Assembly (NCBI GenBank): GCA_030146725.1
Contig: JASLBJ010000210.1
Coordinates: 1 to 6,319 of the forward strand
Origin: Sphingomicrobium sp.
Lineage (GTDB): Bacteria; Pseudomonadota; Alphaproteobacteria; Sphingomonadales; Sphingomonadaceae
Direction of reading: 5' to 3'
Length of the DNA stretch: 6,319 nt
Shown here: piece after piece, positions 1 to 5,891 of the stretch
How the letters are laid out: the number at the start of each line of letters is the position of its first letter
Position numbering within the stretch: position 1 is the first letter of the stretch
The notes under the pieces: model-generated
Told to the model about the DNA's origin: nothing
Database searches by the model: none
Seen by the model: only the letters and a program-made list of their open reading frames with translations
Translations under genes and position numbers: made by a program

Positions 1-1
1 C

Positions 2-1177
2 CTCGGCGCCGGCTCGCGGCCCGAGATCGGCCGTGCGGCCGCCGAAGAGACCTCCGAGGAAATCGAACGCGCGCTGGAGGGCGCGCACATGTGCTTCATC
101 GCCGCCGGCATGGGCGGCGGCACCGGCACCGGCGCCGCTCCAGTCATTGCCAAGGCCGCTCGCGACAAGGGCATTCTCACCGTCGGTGTGGTCACCAAGC
201 CTTTCGCATTCGAAGGCGCACGGCGCGGCCGTTCGGCCGAGAGCGGGATCGAGGAGCTTCAGCAGCACGTCGACACGCTGATCGTCATTCCCAACCAGAA
301 TCTGTTCCGCCTCGCCAATTCGGACACGACCTTCAAGGAAGCGTTCGAGATGGCCGACGAAGTCCTCCAGCAGGGCGTTCGCGGGATCACCGACCTGATG
401 GTCATGCCAGGCCTTATCAACCTCGACTTCGCCGACGTCCGGTCGGTGATGGGGGAAATGGGCAAGGCGATGATGGGCACCGGTGAAGCCGCCGGCGAAA
501 ACCGCGCGGTCGAAGCCGCTGAAAAGGCGATTTCCAACCCGCTGCTCGACGGTGTCAGCATGAAGGGCGCCAGGGGCGTCATCATCTCGATCACCGGCGG
601 CGACGACATGCGGCTGATGGAAGTCGACGAGGCGGCCAGCCACATCAAGGAACTGGTCGACCCCGACGCCAACATCATCTGGGGCTCGGCGTTCAACAAC
701 GACCTCGGCGGCAAGATCCGCGTGTCGGTCGTCGCCACCGGGATCGAGGCCGAAATGGCGACCATGCCGCATGCCGGCAAGGTCTTCACCTTCCCCAATC
801 CGCGCAGCGGCCCGGCAGCCAGCGCTCCGGCTCCGGCGCCTGCGCCCGCACCGGCCCGCGCGCCCGTCCCGCCGCGTGCCGAGCAGCCCCCGGTCGCAAT
901 CGCTGACGAAGGCGACGAGCTGATGCTTGATGCCGACGACATCCTGACCACCCCGGTCGCCGCCGCTCCAGTCGCTCCCTCCGAGGAGGAATTCCGCGGC
1001 GACGACGGCAACACCACTCGCCCGGCGCCTACGCCGCGCGAAAGCGGCACCTTGTTCGAGCGTATGTCGAACATCGCCCGCGGTGCCGCCAAGGCGCAGG
1101 TCGATGAGGACGATGCCGGGATGCGCCGCGATCCGATGGACATTCCGCGCTTCCTCAATCGCCAGAATAACCAGTAA
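2..1177 (+). CDS. ftsZ: Cell division protein FtsZ, 5'-truncated by the window edge
   Basis: Tubulin-like GTPase that polymerises into the cytoplasmic Z ring and recruits the division machinery. The frame is open from base 2 and gives 391 residues. Comparison with E. coli FtsZ suggests about 67 N-terminal residues lie outside the window, including the first nucleotide-binding loops. Visible landmarks in partial numbering are the tubulin signature GGGTGTG at 38-44, [10 protein letters not shown] just after it, and the T7 loop NLDFAD at 140-145 with the catalytic acidic residues that complete the neighbouring subunit's GTPase site. The globular core ends near residue 260. A Pro/Ala-rich, then acidic, disordered linker of about 110 residues follows. 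The conserved C-terminal peptide DIPRFLNRQ at 380-388 is the family's docking site for FtsA and other partners. The long linker is typical of alphaproteobacteria. No frameshift or missing motif is seen. Identity is very secure; the true start is not visible. Confidence 0.98.
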   Translation, partial: LGAGSRPEIGRAAAEETSEEIERALEGAHMCFIAAGMGGGTGTGAAPVIAKAARDKGILTVGVVTKPFAFEGARRGRSAESGIEELQQHVDTLIVIPNQNLFRLANSDTTFKEAFEMADEVLQQGVRGITDLMVMPGLINLDFADVRSVMGEMGKAMMGTGEAAGENRAVEAAEKAISNPLLDGVSMKGARGVIISITGGDDMRLMEVDEAASHIKELVDPDANIIWGSAFNNDLGGKIRVSVVATGIEAEMATMPHAGKVFTFPNPRSGPAASAPAPAPAPAPARAPVPPRAEQPPVAIADEGDELMLDADDILTTPVAAAPVAPSEEEFRGDDGNTTRPAPTPRESGTLFERMSNIARGAAKAQVDEDDAGMRRDPMDIPRFLNRQNNQ

Positions 1178-1203
1178 GCGGCCAGGATAATTCATAAGCG
1201 GCA

Positions 1204-1234
1204 AGGCGGGTCCCCGGGCCCGCCTCGTCCTTTG
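1204..1234 (+). terminator. Probable intrinsic terminator of ftsZ
   Basis: AGGCGGG (1204-1210) pairs perfectly with CCCGCCT (1219-1225) around an 8-base loop that is itself GC-rich. The hairpin begins 27 bases after the ftsZ stop and is followed by CGTCCTTTG, only a short, interrupted T-tract. A strong stem with a poor U-tract is common for terminators in GC-rich proteobacteria, but termination is inferred rather than shown. If real, it separates ftsZ from the downstream SPOR-dgt transcript. Confidence 0.6.
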
Positions 1235-1338
1235 TCCGTCGTGCTTTTGACCGCCCAGCCCGTGCCCGCGCACTCCCTGTCCCACCCTGGCCGTGATCCG
1301 CCTCGTCCCTCGAAGCGCACGGTTCATCGCCCTTGCGC

Positions 1339-1368
1339 TTGGCAGAAAGCTTGCCGCAAGCTCGTATC
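1339..1368 (+). promoter_or_regulatory. Weak candidate promoter with palindrome in its spacer
   Basis: TTGGCAG (1339-1345) loosely matches the Caulobacter-type housekeeping -35 element (TTGaCgS). Fourteen bases later GCTCGTATC (1360-1368) weakly resembles its -10 (GCtANAWC). The spacer contains most of a palindrome, AGCTTG-CCG-CAAGCT (1348-1362), a perfect 6-bp inverted repeat that could be a hairpin or an operator. Transcription would start at or next to the ATG at 1373. Both element matches are imperfect, so this is only a candidate. Confidence 0.25.
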
Positions 1369-1372
1369 CGCC

Positions 1373-2767
1373 ATGCTGTTGATCATGGCGCAATCCCTCG
1401 TCCGAATTCGTGTCGCAGCGCTGCTGCTGAGCTGCGTTGCGCTGGTGCTTGCCGCAACGCCGGTCCAGGCGCAGCACTTTACCTATGCCGGTGAGACTCC
1501 CGCGGTGACGCTGTCGCGGCACCTTCGCGTGCTTGCTCTCTCGCCCAAGAATTTTCACGCGCTGATCGGCGCGGGCAAGTCGGCGCTCGCCGTCGGGGAC
1601 ATTCCCGCGGCAGTCGGCTTTTTCGGCCGCGCCGATGAGGTCAATCCGTCCAGTCCGCTGCCCCAGGCCGGGATTGCCGCGGCGATGGTCGCCGAAGGCC
1701 AGGCACGCGATGCGCTGGCTCACTTCGCACGTGCCCAGCAGCTTGGCGGCAACGGCGCGATGCTCGGCGCCGAACGCGGCCTCGCCTACGATCTGCTTGG
1801 CCGCCATGCCGACGCCCAGGCCGACTATCGCGCCGCCATGTCCGGAACCGATGCCGACGAAGCGCGCCGCCGCCTGTCGCTCAGCCTGGCGATCACCGGC
1901 GACAAGGCCGGCGCGCTTGCTTTGCTCGGCCCGCTCGTCGGCCGTGGCGATTCGGCCGCTGCACGCGTTCGCGCCCTGGTCCTCGCGCTGTCCGGCGATC
2001 TCCCGGGCGCACGGCGGATGATCGACGTCGCGCTGCCCGGCTCGGCGGCGCACATGGCGCCGTTCCTCGCCCGCCTGCCCACGCTCCGCTCGGACCAGAA
2101 GGCGGCCGCGGTTAATCTCGGCATCTTCCCCGATGCAGGCCAGCAGGCGCTCGCCTCCTCGACCATGCCCGCCCAGCCGTCCTATGACCGGCCGACCGCC
2201 GGCTATTCGGTCGGGGGCCGCGGACCGGCAATCGCCAACGCCGCGCCGCTCCGCGGACCGGCCATCACCAACGCCGCGCCGCTCCGCGCGGCACCTGCGA
2301 CCGCGCAATCCCCCGCGACCCGGCAAGCAAATACCGACCGCCTCGCGTCGATCGAGCAGCTGCTTCGCGCCACCCCGCCGACCGCGACGAGGCCGGTACG
2401 GGTCGCAAGCGTTGCCCCGCCGCCGCGCCAGGCGATCGTCCAGCCACGTCCAACCGCGAGCCAACAACGGCCGGTAACAGCCCCGGGCACCGCCAGGCAG
2501 CGCGTCTGGCTCCAGCTTGCAAGCGGCGCCAATTCCGCCGCGCTCCCCCAGCAGTTCAAGCGCATCAAGCAGCGCCACAGCGACCTGCTCGAGGGCATCA
2601 GCGGTTACGTCGCCGAGGAGCCGGCCCGCGCGCGCCTGCTGATCGGTCCATTCAAGAGTGTCGCCGACGCCGAAATCTTCGCCGAGGACCTGGAGAGCGT
2701 CCGCGTCGACGCGTTCAGCTGGACCAGTGCTGCCGGACAGCCGGTCAGGAAACTGCCCGCCGAATGA
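1373..2767 (+). CDS. Secreted TPR and SPOR domain-containing protein
   Basis: Probable periplasmic peptidoglycan-binding protein of 464 residues; I know no established gene name. Residues 1-33 form a Sec signal peptide: Arg11 and Arg13, a Leu/Ala/Val core, and VQA followed by Gln as the cleavage site. Residues 61-195 contain about four degenerate TPR-like helical hairpins; the first (61-94) has the canonical 34-residue spacing with GDIPAAVGFFGRADEVNP. A low-complexity Ala/Pro/Arg/Gln linker follows, including an 11-residue tandem repeat at 283-304. The C-terminus (about 377-459, from RVWLQLASG to AFSWTSAAG) has the SPOR pattern: an opening strand, then RLLIGPFKSVADAEIFAEDL. SPOR domains bind glycan strands stripped of stem peptides at division septa, and TPRs mediate protein contacts. 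The position just after ftsZ fits a septal role, which is inference. ATG 1385 gives a tidier signal peptide and is an equally good start; neither has a clear Shine-Dalgarno. The stop overlaps the next start. Confidence 0.87.
   Translation: MLLIMAQSLVRIRVAALLLSCVALVLAATPVQAQHFTYAGETPAVTLSRHLRVLALSPKNFHALIGAGKSALAVGDIPAAVGFFGRADEVNPSSPLPQAGIAAAMVAEGQARDALAHFARAQQLGGNGAMLGAERGLAYDLLGRHADAQADYRAAMSGTDADEARRRLSLSLAITGDKAGALALLGPLVGRGDSAAARVRALVLALSGDLPGARRMIDVALPGSAAHMAPFLARLPTLRSDQKAAAVNLGIFPDAGQQALASSTMPAQPSYDRPTAGYSVGGRGPAIANAAPLRGPAITNAAPLRAAPATAQSPATRQANTDRLASIEQLLRATPPTATRPVRVASVAPPPRQAIVQPRPTASQQRPVTAPGTARQRVWLQLASGANSAALPQQFKRIKQRHSDLLEGISGYVAEEPARARLLIGPFKSVADAEIFAEDLESVRVDAFSWTSAAGQPVRKLPAE
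2218..2283 (+). repeat. Two-copy 33-bp in-frame tandem repeat
   Basis: The units at 2218-2250 and 2251-2283 differ at only two of 33 positions and are followed by the first bases of a third copy (ccgcg). They encode RGPAIANAAPL and RGPAITNAAPL in the disordered linker between the TPR and SPOR parts. The near-identity, including third codon positions, points to recent duplication by slippage or unequal recombination. A linker of this kind would tolerate length change. Confidence 0.92.
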
Positions 2768-3936
2768 TGCCTGGCCTAGCTGCGCAGCCCGGCCCAGCCG
2801 CGCAGCCCGGTCTTTCGCGCGGCCGCGCTCACCGCGAGCTCGATCCCGGGCCGCGCGGCCCGCGCGACATCTTCCAGCGCGATCGCGACCGCATCGTCCA
2901 CTCGGTCGCGTTCCGCCGCCTGCGCCACAAGACCCAGGTGTTCGTCGCGCCCGACGGCGACCATTTCCGCGTTCGCCTGACCCACAGCATCGAAGTCGCG
3001 CAGATCGGCCGGACCCTCGCCCGTGCGCTCGCCCTCAACGAGGATCTGACCGAAGCCCTGTGCCTTGCGCACGATCTTGGCCATCCGCCGTTCGGCCATG
3101 CCGGCGAGCATGCGCTGGCCGCCGCCGTCGCCGACGCCGGCGGGTTCGACCACAACGGCCACAGCCTGCGCCTCGTGACGCTGCTCGAAGCGCCTTATCC
3201 CGGCTTCGACGGGCTCAATCTCAGCTGGGAAATGCTCGAAGGCCTGGCCAAGCACAACGGCCCGGTCACCAATCCGGGGTGGGCGATGGCCGAAGCCGAT
3301 GCCGCGTTCGACCTCGAGCTTGGCACCTGGCCGGGGCTCGAGGCGCAGGTCGCGGCAATCGCCGACGACATCGCCTATGACAACCATGACATCGACGATG
3401 GCCTGCGCGCCGGCATCATCCGCTTCGACGAACTGCTCGAGCTGCCGTTCATCGCGCGGCTGTGGAGCGCGGTCGAATCGCGGCATCCGGGGCTCGACCA
3501 TGACCGCAAGGTCAAGGCGCTGGTCCGCGACGGGATCGGCGCAATGGTTGGCGACGTGCTTGCCGAGACCCGGCGGCGGGTCGAGGAAGCCGGGGTCGGG
3601 ACCGCTTCGGACGTGCGTGCTGCGGGCCGCGCGCTGGCCGGCTTCTCGGCCGGGCTTGCCGCGGAGGAGCGCGCACTCAAGCGCTTCCTCTACGAGCGAT
3701 TGTACAATTCGCCGACGCTGATCCCGGTCCGCGACGAGGCGCAGCGCGTCGTCGCCAACCTTGCCGCCGCGCACCGCGCCGACCCCGCCTTGCTCGGTGC
3801 CGGCTGGCAGCGCGGGGAGGGCGAGACCGCCCGCCTGCGCGGGATCGCCGACTTCATCGCCGGGATGACCGACCGCTTCGCCATCGCCCGCCACCGGCAG
3901 CTGGTCGGCCCGGTCGATCTGCCCGACCATTTCTAG
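2764..3936 (+). CDS. dgt: Deoxyguanosinetriphosphate triphosphohydrolase-like protein (HD superfamily)
   Basis: Metal-dependent cytoplasmic enzyme expected to hydrolyse dGTP or other dNTPs to the nucleoside and triphosphate, tuning dNTP pools. At 390 residues it fits the shorter 'type 2' dGTPase-like subfamily rather than the roughly 500-residue E. coli Dgt, so exact substrate preference is uncertain. The hallmark FQRDRDRIVHSVAFRRL is at 37-53. The metal ligands of the HD fold are all present: His74 (LTHSIEV), His103-Asp104 in AHDLGHPPFGH, and Asp201 in ADDIAYDNHD. His107 and His112 are the additional conserved active-site histidines. The N-terminus begins with a low-complexity AAQPG duplication (about residues 6-16) before the conserved SRGR. 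ATG 2764 overlaps the upstream TGA as ATGA and a second in-frame ATG follows at 2767, so translation is probably coupled to the SPOR gene. An AGGA at 2747-2750 is rather distant. The dgt-argS-SPOR order is familiar in alphaproteobacteria. Confidence 0.93.
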   Translation: MMPGLAAQPGPAAQPGLSRGRAHRELDPGPRGPRDIFQRDRDRIVHSVAFRRLRHKTQVFVAPDGDHFRVRLTHSIEVAQIGRTLARALALNEDLTEALCLAHDLGHPPFGHAGEHALAAAVADAGGFDHNGHSLRLVTLLEAPYPGFDGLNLSWEMLEGLAKHNGPVTNPGWAMAEADAAFDLELGTWPGLEAQVAAIADDIAYDNHDIDDGLRAGIIRFDELLELPFIARLWSAVESRHPGLDHDRKVKALVRDGIGAMVGDVLAETRRRVEEAGVGTASDVRAAGRALAGFSAGLAAEERALKRFLYERLYNSPTLIPVRDEAQRVVANLAAAHRADPALLGAGWQRGEGETARLRGIADFIAGMTDRFAIARHRQLVGPVDLPDHF

Positions 3937-4039
3937 CCCGTTTGGCTTCAGCGCGCTGTCCTACAGCCGGTCGCCGTGGCATGCTGTCCAGCAATTGAAT
4001 GCGGCTCTTTCTCATCGTTGGTCCGACTGCCCGTGCAAT

Positions 4040-4049
4040 CTCCCGGGAG
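4040..4049. promoter_or_regulatory. Perfect 10-base palindrome upstream of argS
   Basis: CTCCCGGGAG reads identically on both strands and ends four bases before the left arm of the larger inverted repeat. It could be a binding site for a dimeric protein. However, a 10-base GC-rich palindrome is also quite likely by chance in this genome, so function is unproven. Confidence 0.3.
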
Positions 4050-4053
4050 CCCG

Positions 4054-4099
4054 TAAGGTCACGAAAATGTCGCCCTCCAGCATGACAATAGTGACCTTA
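4054..4099. repeat. 9-bp inverted repeat with 28-base spacer in the argS leader
   Basis: TAAGGTCAC (4054-4062) and GTGACCTTA (4091-4099) are exact reverse complements. In RNA the spacer could add a short inner stem, TGTC (4068-4071) with GACA (4084-4087), across an asymmetric internal loop, leaving GCCCTCCAGCAT in the terminal loop. No T-run follows, so it does not look like an intrinsic terminator. It may be a structured mRNA leader or paired operator half-sites. The arms are AT-richer than their surroundings, which makes a 9-bp match less likely to be accidental. Confidence 0.6.
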
Positions 4100-4121
4100 A
4101 GCGCATCCCGCACAGCCGCAG

Positions 4122-4150
4122 GTGACGGTTGCAGCCGCCTGCGCTAGGGC
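4122..4150 (+). promoter_or_regulatory. Candidate alphaproteobacterial promoter for argS
   Basis: GTGACGG (4122-4128) matches six of seven positions of the Caulobacter-type -35 consensus TTGaCgS. After 14 bases, GCTAGGGC (4143-4150) matches the -10 consensus GCtANAWC except at two positions. Transcription from it would begin within a few bases of the argS ATG and give an almost leaderless mRNA. The same bases contain the AGGG that would act as ribosome binding site on a longer transcript, so the two readings compete. Function is unproven. Confidence 0.3.
4146..4149 (+). promoter_or_regulatory. Ribosome binding site of argS
   Basis: AGGG lies eight bases before ATG 4158. It supports this start over the upstream in-frame GTG at 4122, whose extra residues are not ArgRS-like. 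Confidence 0.5.
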
Positions 4151-4157
4151 CGCGCTC

Positions 4158-5891
4158 ATGTCCCTTTACGCACAATATTCCGCACTCCTCGAGGAGGTTC
4201 TCGATGCCCTGGTCACCGATGGCGCATTGCCCGCCGACGGCCTCCGCAAAGGGGTTGCGGTCGAACCGCCGCGCGATCCCGCGCACGGCGACCTCGCGAT
4301 CAACGCCGCAATGGTCCTCGCCAAATCGGCGCGCACCAACCCGCGCGCGCTCGCCGCGCTGATCGCCCCGCGGCTCGAAGCGCTGCCCGGCGTTACCTCG
4401 GCCGAGATTGCTGGACCCGGCTTCATCAACCTCCGGCTCGATCCCGCAGCGTGGCGCGACGAGCTCCGCGCGATCCTCGACCAAGGCGAGCGCTACGGCG
4501 GCTCGACCGTCGGGGCGGGCAGCCGGGTCAATGTCGAATATGTCTCGGCCAATCCGACCGGCCCGCTACACATGGGCCATTGCCGCGGCGCGGTCGTCGG
4601 CGACAGCCTTGCCCGCCTGCTCGAGGCGGCGGGCTTCGCGGTGACCAAGGAATATTACGTCAACGACGCCGGCAGCCAGGTCGACACGCTCGCCCGCTCC
4701 GCCCACCTGCGCTACCGGGAAGCCCTAGGGCAGGACATCGGCGAGATCCCCTCGGGCCTCTACCCCGGCGACTATCTCGTCCCCGTCGGCCAGGCCCTCG
4801 CCACCGAATTCGGCGACCGCTTCGCCGCCGCGCCCGAGGCCGAGTGGCTGGCCCTCTTCCGCACCCGTACCATCGCCGCGATGCTCGACCTGATCCGCCA
4901 CGACCTCGGCCTGCTCGGCATCCACCACCACAAGTTCGCGTCGGAAGCCGAGCTCCAGACCGGCGGCGCGGTCGACCGCGCCGAAGCCGCGATGCGCGCC
5001 AAGGGGCTGGTCTACGAAGGCGCGCTCGAACGGCCGAAAAGCATCGACGACGCCGACGAGTGGGAGCCGGTCGAACTGACCCTGTTCCGCTCCTCGCAGT
5101 TCGGCGACGATCAGGACCGGCCGCTCAAGAAGTCCGACGGCAGCTGGACCTATTTCGGCTCCGACGCCGCCTATCATCTGCAAAAGGCGGAGGCCGCCGA
5201 CCATCTCGTCAACATTTGGGGCGCCGACCATGCGGGCACGGTCAAGCGCGTGGCTGCGGCGGTCACCGCACTGACCGACGGCCGCGTCGACCTCGACGTC
5301 AAGCTGGTCCAGATGGTGCGTCTGTTCCGCGCTGGCGAGCCGATCAAGATGTCCAAGCGCGCGGGCGATTTCGTCACGCTCGCCGACGTCGTCACCGAGG
5401 TTGGTAAGGACGTCGTCCGCTTCATGATGCTGACCCGCCGCGCCGACGCGCCGCTCGACTTCGACTTCGCCAGGGTCGTCGAGGCGTCGAAGGACAATCC
5501 GGTGTTCTACGTCCAATATGCCCACGCGCGGATCTGCTCGCTGCAGCGCAAGGCCGCCGCTGCCGGGGTCGACCTTGCCGCGCCTGCGGACTTGCGCTTG
5601 CTCGACGACGAGGAACTGAACCTGGTCAAGCTCGCCGCGCAATATCCGCGCACGATCGAGGCGGCGGCGCTGGCGCACGAGCCGCATCGCATCGCATTCT
5701 ATCTGTACGAACTGGCAGCCGCGTTCCACAGCCTGTGGAACCGCGGAAACGACGATCCGGAGCGGCGCTTCCTGATTGAGAACAATGCGGAAATATCGCG
5801 TGCGCGGCTGGAACTGGCGCTCGGCATCGGGCAGGTTGTCCGCAGCGGCCTCGCCCTGATGGGCGTCGAGGCGGCGGAGGAGATGCGCTAG
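4158..5891 (+). CDS. argS: Arginyl-tRNA synthetase (class I)
   Basis: Cytoplasmic enzyme that charges tRNA-Arg with arginine using ATP. The 577-residue length fits bacterial ArgRS. The N-terminal additional domain (about 1-95) opens MSLYAQYSALLEE and includes VEPPRDPAHGDLAINAAMVLAK and PGFINLRL. The catalytic Rossmann domain carries the class I HIGH signature as HMGH (138-141) inside SANPTGPLHMGHCRGA. It continues through EYYVNDAGSQ to KMSKRAGDFV, with KMSKR at 397-401 as the second signature. The C-terminal helical DALR anticodon-binding domain starts near residue 448 (PVFYVQYAHARI) and runs to the end. All expected motifs are intact, with no frameshift. ATG 4158 is chosen because the homology begins there and AGGG precedes it. 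It is separated from dgt by 221 bases and directly abuts the next gene, which reads into it without a gap. Being essential, it probably anchors transcription of the following cell-envelope gene. Confidence 0.97.
   Translation: MSLYAQYSALLEEVLDALVTDGALPADGLRKGVAVEPPRDPAHGDLAINAAMVLAKSARTNPRALAALIAPRLEALPGVTSAEIAGPGFINLRLDPAAWRDELRAILDQGERYGGSTVGAGSRVNVEYVSANPTGPLHMGHCRGAVVGDSLARLLEAAGFAVTKEYYVNDAGSQVDTLARSAHLRYREALGQDIGEIPSGLYPGDYLVPVGQALATEFGDRFAAAPEAEWLALFRTRTIAAMLDLIRHDLGLLGIHHHKFASEAELQTGGAVDRAEAAMRAKGLVYEGALERPKSIDDADEWEPVELTLFRSSQFGDDQDRPLKKSDGSWTYFGSDAAYHLQKAEAADHLVNIWGADHAGTVKRVAAAVTALTDGRVDLDVKLVQMVRLFRAGEPIKMSKRAGDFVTLADVVTEVGKDVVRFMMLTRRADAPLDFDFARVVEASKDNPVFYVQYAHARICSLQRKAAAAGVDLAAPADLRLLDDEELNLVKLAAQYPRTIEAAALAHEPHRIAFYLYELAAAFHSLWNRGNDDPERRFLIENNAEISRARLELALGIGQVVRSGLALMGVEAAEEMR
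5876..5882 (+). promoter_or_regulatory. Strong Shine-Dalgarno inside the end of argS
   Basis: GGAGGAG ends nine bases before GTG 5892 and is the best anti-16S match at any start in the window. It supports GTG 5892 as the start of the next gene even though no ATG is present there. It lies within the last argS codons (Glu-Glu-Met-Arg), so ribosomes finishing argS would pass over it, allowing coupled re-initiation. Confidence 0.7.

Larger units (their letters stand above)
1178..1372 (+). other. Intergenic region between ftsZ and the TPR-SPOR gene
   Basis: This 195-base gap holds the probable ftsZ terminator near its start and a 15-base palindrome with a weak promoter match near its end. The open frame of the downstream gene extends back to a TTG at 1232, but that codon lies in the tail of the terminator. 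The residues encoded between 1232 and 1372 are rich in Pro, Arg and His and precede the signal peptide, so I treat them as noncoding. A TTGACC at 1247-1252 resembles a -35 box but has no matching -10. Confidence 0.55.
3937..4157 (+). other. Leader region between dgt and argS, no gene seen
   Basis: This is the longest noncoding stretch in the window. The argS frame extends upstream to a GTG at 4122, but those 12 codons do not resemble the ArgRS N-terminus. A small hairpin GCTGT-CCT-ACAGC (3955-3967) follows dgt but has no T-tract, so it is not a convincing terminator. A 10-base palindrome CTCCCGGGAG (4040-4049), a 9-bp inverted repeat (4054-4099) and a 6-bp inverted repeat CGCAGG/CCTGCG (4117-4122 with 4138-4143) crowd the argS-proximal half. 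I find no tRNA or known riboswitch pattern. Confidence 0.7.

Noticed and set aside
259..1158. 299-codon open frame on the - strand opposite ftsZ
   Set aside because: Ser/Ala/Arg-rich antisense shadow of a certain ftsZ frame, with no plausible domain or ribosome binding site.
1232..1372. N-terminal extension of the SPOR protein from TTG 1232
   Set aside because: The codon sits in the tail of the probable ftsZ terminator and has no ribosome binding site. It would put about 47 non-conserved-looking residues ahead of a clear signal peptide.
1427..1438. Possible lipobox (LLSC) in the SPOR-protein signal peptide
   Set aside because: The hydrophobic core continues for several residues after the Cys and a normal signal peptidase I site (VQA) follows, so a lipoprotein is unlikely.
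2658..3380. 240-codon + strand frame spanning the SPOR-dgt junction
   Set aside because: Extremely Arg/Pro/Ala-rich with no domain; it is the shifted frame of two well-supported genes.
2776..3930. 384-codon open frame on the - strand opposite dgt
   Set aside because: It mirrors the dgt coding region almost end to end, has no recognisable motifs and has the Arg/Asp/Gly/Ala-rich composition expected of an antisense frame in GC-rich DNA. The + strand has all the HD-domain motifs.
3955..3967. Hairpin GCTGT-CCT-ACAGC after dgt as a terminator
   Set aside because: The stem is only five base pairs and no T-run follows.
4122..4157. N-terminal extension of ArgRS from GTG 4122
   Set aside because: MSLYAQYSALLEE at 4158 matches the usual ArgRS N-terminus and AGGG is well placed for that ATG; the 12 extra residues do not look family-like.
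4451..5407. 318-codon + strand frame inside argS
   Set aside because: Arg/Pro-rich shifted-frame translation of argS, while the real frame keeps the HMGH and KMSKR signatures.
4725..5729. 334-codon open frame on the - strand opposite argS
   Set aside because: Lies wholly within intact argS and has no family resemblance; its openness follows from GC-skewed codon use on the other strand.
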